From an uncultured Eubacteriales bacterium (lineage in GTDB: Bacteria; Bacillota; Clostridia; Oscillospirales; Acutalibacteraceae): 8,206 nt of DNA. The notes under the pieces are model-generated. The model saw nothing but the letters and a program-made list of their open reading frames with translations. It ran no database searches and had not been told where the DNA came from. The position numbers were made by a program, and so were the translations under genes. Where the stretch lies: the NCBI GenBank assembly GCA_948762645.1, contig CAQBRY010000078.1, forward strand, positions 1 to 8,206, given 5' to 3'. Positions 6,017 to 8,206 of the stretch are shown in pieces (position 1 is the first letter of the stretch; the number at the start of each line of letters is the position of its first letter).

Positions 6017-7975
6017 TTATTGGTTTTTAAAAATATTATGATAATCATACTTTTTTAACGGCAGAGTAATCTTATCTCCTAACATTTTATCATATTTATC
6101 ATCATTCCATCTGCAAACACCAGAACAACTTGTAAATGTCATTTCTCCAAATTTTATGCTTCCATCATTTAATATATAAAAATCCACCCTTACATACGAA
6201 AATCCTTCTGCTAATTTTTTTGACAGTTCCAATAACTTTTCTAAGTCCTTAGGCTTTGGATGTAATTTTTCATGTTGAGGATGCGAATAATAAAACGGCA
6301 TCAAATTCCAATCGGTATCGTAAAATGACATCTCTAATTTATTTTTCCTATTGGATAAAAACATAATATATTCCGGATTACCATTATTGCACCAAACTTT
6401 ATAATCATATAAATCTTGATTTTCATTTTCTAAATACTCTTCTATTATAATTTTAGGTGTAATATTTTTATAATGTAATTCCATTCCAAATAAAGCCGAG
6501 TAGTCCATTTTCATCCATTTATCAAATTTTTTCTTGGCTTTAGATTTATCAAATGTACTTTTGTTTGTAACAATGACATTCCACCCACATCCGTGATTAC
6601 ATTTTATAACAAATTTATCCGGTAAACTGTCGAAATCTATTTCATCGAAACTATCATAAACTCCTAATAGCGGTACGAGATATTTTTCACCTATTTTTTC
6701 TTTTACATATTCTCTAACTAAATATTTGTCTGCTAATCTAGTCTTTTGAGGAGTTGAATCGTAAATCTTTAACCACTGAATTTTTTCATTGAACGTTTTT
6801 GGATCATCTAAATTTAAATTAGTTCCGGTTTTTTCCTTAAACCATCTTCTTAATTCGTATTTATATCTAGCCGGATTAAGATTTTTATAATAATTATAAT
6901 CCTTTCTTACCCTTTTATAATTATCCGAAAGTTCTAAATATTTTAATCTATTAATCTTTTTTATCAGATTATCTGAAATATTTTCTTTGTTTATAAGTTC
7001 TAAAAATTTATTTATAAAAATCTCATCAAATACTTTTTTAGAGTAATTTGCTTTTAAACTTAATTTTAAATATGATATTTTATTAAAATATAAATTTATA
7101 TAATGTTTTATAAACTTCTTTGGCGCTTCATAAACATACCCGTAGTCCAACCATCTTTTAATTATGTACCTATTTGTTTTTATTGACATTTCCAAACTTT
7201 TTATTTTATCCTTCCATATTTCGTTTCCGGCATTGTTGGGTCTGCCAATTCTATAATGATATAACTTATCGTGTATAAATGATATTTTATTTGCTACCGG
7301 AAAAACATAGAAACAAAATACGTTATCACACCCGTTTCTTTCTTCTTCAAATCGGATATTATTCCTTAGAAGTAACTCCCTTTTATAAATCTTATTCCAA
7401 ATATACGGACGAGAACCATTTTTATCAAATAATGCATTTATTGAATCATTGATACATATTTCATCATTTGTAGTTAAAACTTTACTTGCAAAATTGTCTT
7501 TCTGACCAAATGTTTCCCCTCCAAATACAGTAATATCTGCTTTATTGTTCTTTGCATTGTTGTACGCTGTTTCAAAAGTTGTAAGTTCGACATAGTCATC
7601 GGGATCTACAAATCCTACGTATTCTCCCGCTGCGTTCTCAAGTCCAATATTTCTCGCTGCATATGCCCCTTTGTTTTCAGATTGCCGTATTACTTTTACT
7701 CTACTATCATGTTCTGCATACTCTCTTAAAATATTTAAAGAATTATCTGTAGAGCAATCATCAATACAAATAATTTCTATTTCCTTTAAAGTTTGATTTA
7801 CTAGACTGTCCATGCAATCCTTAAGATAAGGTTCCACATTGTAAACAGCAGCTATTACTGATACTTTAGGATTAGTAGAAGTCTGCTTACTTTCAAGATT
7901 TTTTGCAAATATATTTAAGGGTATACAATTAATTAACATTACCAACAAAATAAACTTAAAAATAATTTTTTTCAT
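6017..7975 (-). CDS. Signal-peptide-bearing family 2 glycosyltransferase fused to a TupA-like ATP-grasp domain
   Basis: 652 residues in three parts. Residues 1-24 form a Sec signal peptide (MKKIIFKF, hydrophobic LLVMLI, cut near FAK). Residues about 37-250 are a GT2 (GT-A fold) glycosyltransferase: start KVSVIAAVYNVEPYL, nucleotide-binding IDDCSTDNS at 71-79, NKGAYAARN at 101-109, metal-binding DPDD at 124-127 (usually DxD/DSDD), and CDNVF at 216-220 near the expected catalytic acid/base. A Lys/Tyr-rich helical linker follows. Residues about 370-645 match TupA-like ATP-grasp proteins of capsule and teichuronopeptide loci: DPKTFNEKIQWLK, FVIKCNHGCGWNVIV, IIIEEYLEN, YDYKVWCNNG, VRVDFY, FGEMTF. 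Such domains join amino acids to glycans using ATP. No membrane segment follows the signal. The ATG has GGGG (7986-7983) 7 nt upstream. The signal peptide is odd because both domains need cytosolic nucleotides. It may share an operon with the gene at 8053. Confidence 0.92.
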   Translation of the reverse strand: MKKIIFKFILLVMLINCIPLNIFAKNLESKQTSTNPKVSVIAAVYNVEPYLKDCMDSLVNQTLKEIEIICIDDCSTDNSLNILREYAEHDSRVKVIRQSENKGAYAARNIGLENAAGEYVGFVDPDDYVELTTFETAYNNAKNNKADITVFGGETFGQKDNFASKVLTTNDEICINDSINALFDKNGSRPYIWNKIYKRELLLRNNIRFEEERNGCDNVFCFYVFPVANKISFIHDKLYHYRIGRPNNAGNEIWKDKIKSLEMSIKTNRYIIKRWLDYGYVYEAPKKFIKHYINLYFNKISYLKLSLKANYSKKVFDEIFINKFLELINKENISDNLIKKINRLKYLELSDNYKRVRKDYNYYKNLNPARYKYELRRWFKEKTGTNLNLDDPKTFNEKIQWLKIYDSTPQKTRLADKYLVREYVKEKIGEKYLVPLLGVYDSFDEIDFDSLPDKFVIKCNHGCGWNVIVTNKSTFDKSKAKKKFDKWMKMDYSALFGMELHYKNITPKIIIEEYLENENQDLYDYKVWCNNGNPEYIMFLSNRKNKLEMSFYDTDWNLMPFYYSHPQHEKLHPKPKDLEKLLELSKKLAEGFSYVRVDFYILNDGSIKFGEMTFTSCSGVCRWNDDKYDKMLGDKITLPLKKYDYHNIFKNQ

Positions 7976-8014
7976 AATATTACCCCAGACATCAAATTTC
8001 TAATTTTTCTTAAA

Positions 8015-8043
8015 CTTTTAATATTTTTTTACCAAGTAATCAA
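8015..8043 (-). promoter_or_regulatory. Weak candidate promoter of the glycosyltransferase gene
   Basis: On the minus strand TTGATT (8043-8038) and TAAAAG (8020-8015) are 17 nt apart, about 40 nt before the ATG. The match is moderate and the region AT-rich. Transcription from the gene upstream is an equally good explanation, since no terminator lies in the 77-bp gap. Confidence 0.3.
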
Positions 8044-8052
8044 ATGTTGTTT

Positions 8053-8206
8053 TTAAACTGTTCTTATCCACTTATCTAACAGTAACTTTTCGTATTTGCT
8101 AAGTTTTTCAATGTTTTTCTGATTATATACTTCATTTCCGAGAATTTCTTTCAAATTTTTACAGTAATATATTTTATCCTCAAAATTTAATTTATTAAAA
8201 ACTTTG
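8053..8206 (-). CDS. C-terminal end of an unidentified protein (runs off the window)
   Basis: Fifty codons are open from the window edge to a TAA at 8055-8053, reading KVFNKLNFEDKIYYCKNLKE, then ILGNEVYNQKNIEKLSKYEK, and ending LLLDKWIRTV. Composition (Lys, Asn, Leu, Tyr-rich, helical) and codon use are like the linker and tail regions of the glycosyltransferase next to it. Position and direction suggest the same surface-glycan cluster, so another glycosyltransferase-type protein is possible, but no motif is visible and I do not assign a family. The gap to the next gene is 77 bp without a terminator. Confidence 0.7.
   Translation of the reverse strand, partial: KVFNKLNFEDKIYYCKNLKEILGNEVYNQKNIEKLSKYEKLLLDKWIRTV

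Overview
The window looks like chromosomal DNA from a strongly AT-rich, low-GC Gram-positive bacterium (Firmicutes or a close relative). The supports are AT-rich codon use throughout, GGAGG-type ribosome binding sites, a single-chain glycyl-tRNA synthetase with zinc-type CxxC pairs, a lipoprotein 5'-nucleotidase, and a BppU-type tail protein of the kind found in Firmicutes phages. TGG encodes Trp and no reading frame needs TGA as sense, so the standard bacterial code fits. The genus cannot be named from sequence alone.

Layout. Positions 1-546 (minus) hold the 5' end of glyS, whose promoter lies in a divergent intergenic region. From 803 (plus) comes an unusual protein with a signal peptide, a BspA-like leucine-rich repeat segment and a guanylate-kinase-like P-loop domain. 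A complete tRNA-Leu(CAG) follows at 2087-2173, with its own promoter and terminator. Next is a lipoprotein 5'-nucleotidase (2342-3868). Positions 3869-4618 form a long gap without a convincing gene. It contains a tRNA-like element ending in CCA (4074-4161), a strong terminator directly after it, and traces of decayed coding sequence. An isolated phage-type tail fibre/baseplate gene follows (4628-5935, probable TTG start) and ends at a perfect bidirectional terminator. Opposite to it, on the minus strand, lie a two-domain glycosyltransferase 2 / TupA-type ATP-grasp protein with an N-terminal signal peptide (6017-7975) and, upstream of that, the C-terminal end of another unidentified gene (8053-8206).

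How the genes fit together. There is no single operon; most units carry their own promoter or terminator. The theme is the cell surface: three of the complete proteins begin with an export signal. Two of these (LRR-guanylate kinase and GT2-TupA) join a Sec-type signal peptide to domains that need cytosolic nucleotides (ATP, NMP, NDP-sugar). Both genes also share a GGGG ribosome binding site and a nearly identical start of the coding sequence. Nucleotide-dependent enzymes are not expected outside a bacterial cell. One reading is that they act inside another cell, as exported effectors; that is inference. The lipoprotein nucleotidase would fit a host-associated organism scavenging nucleosides.
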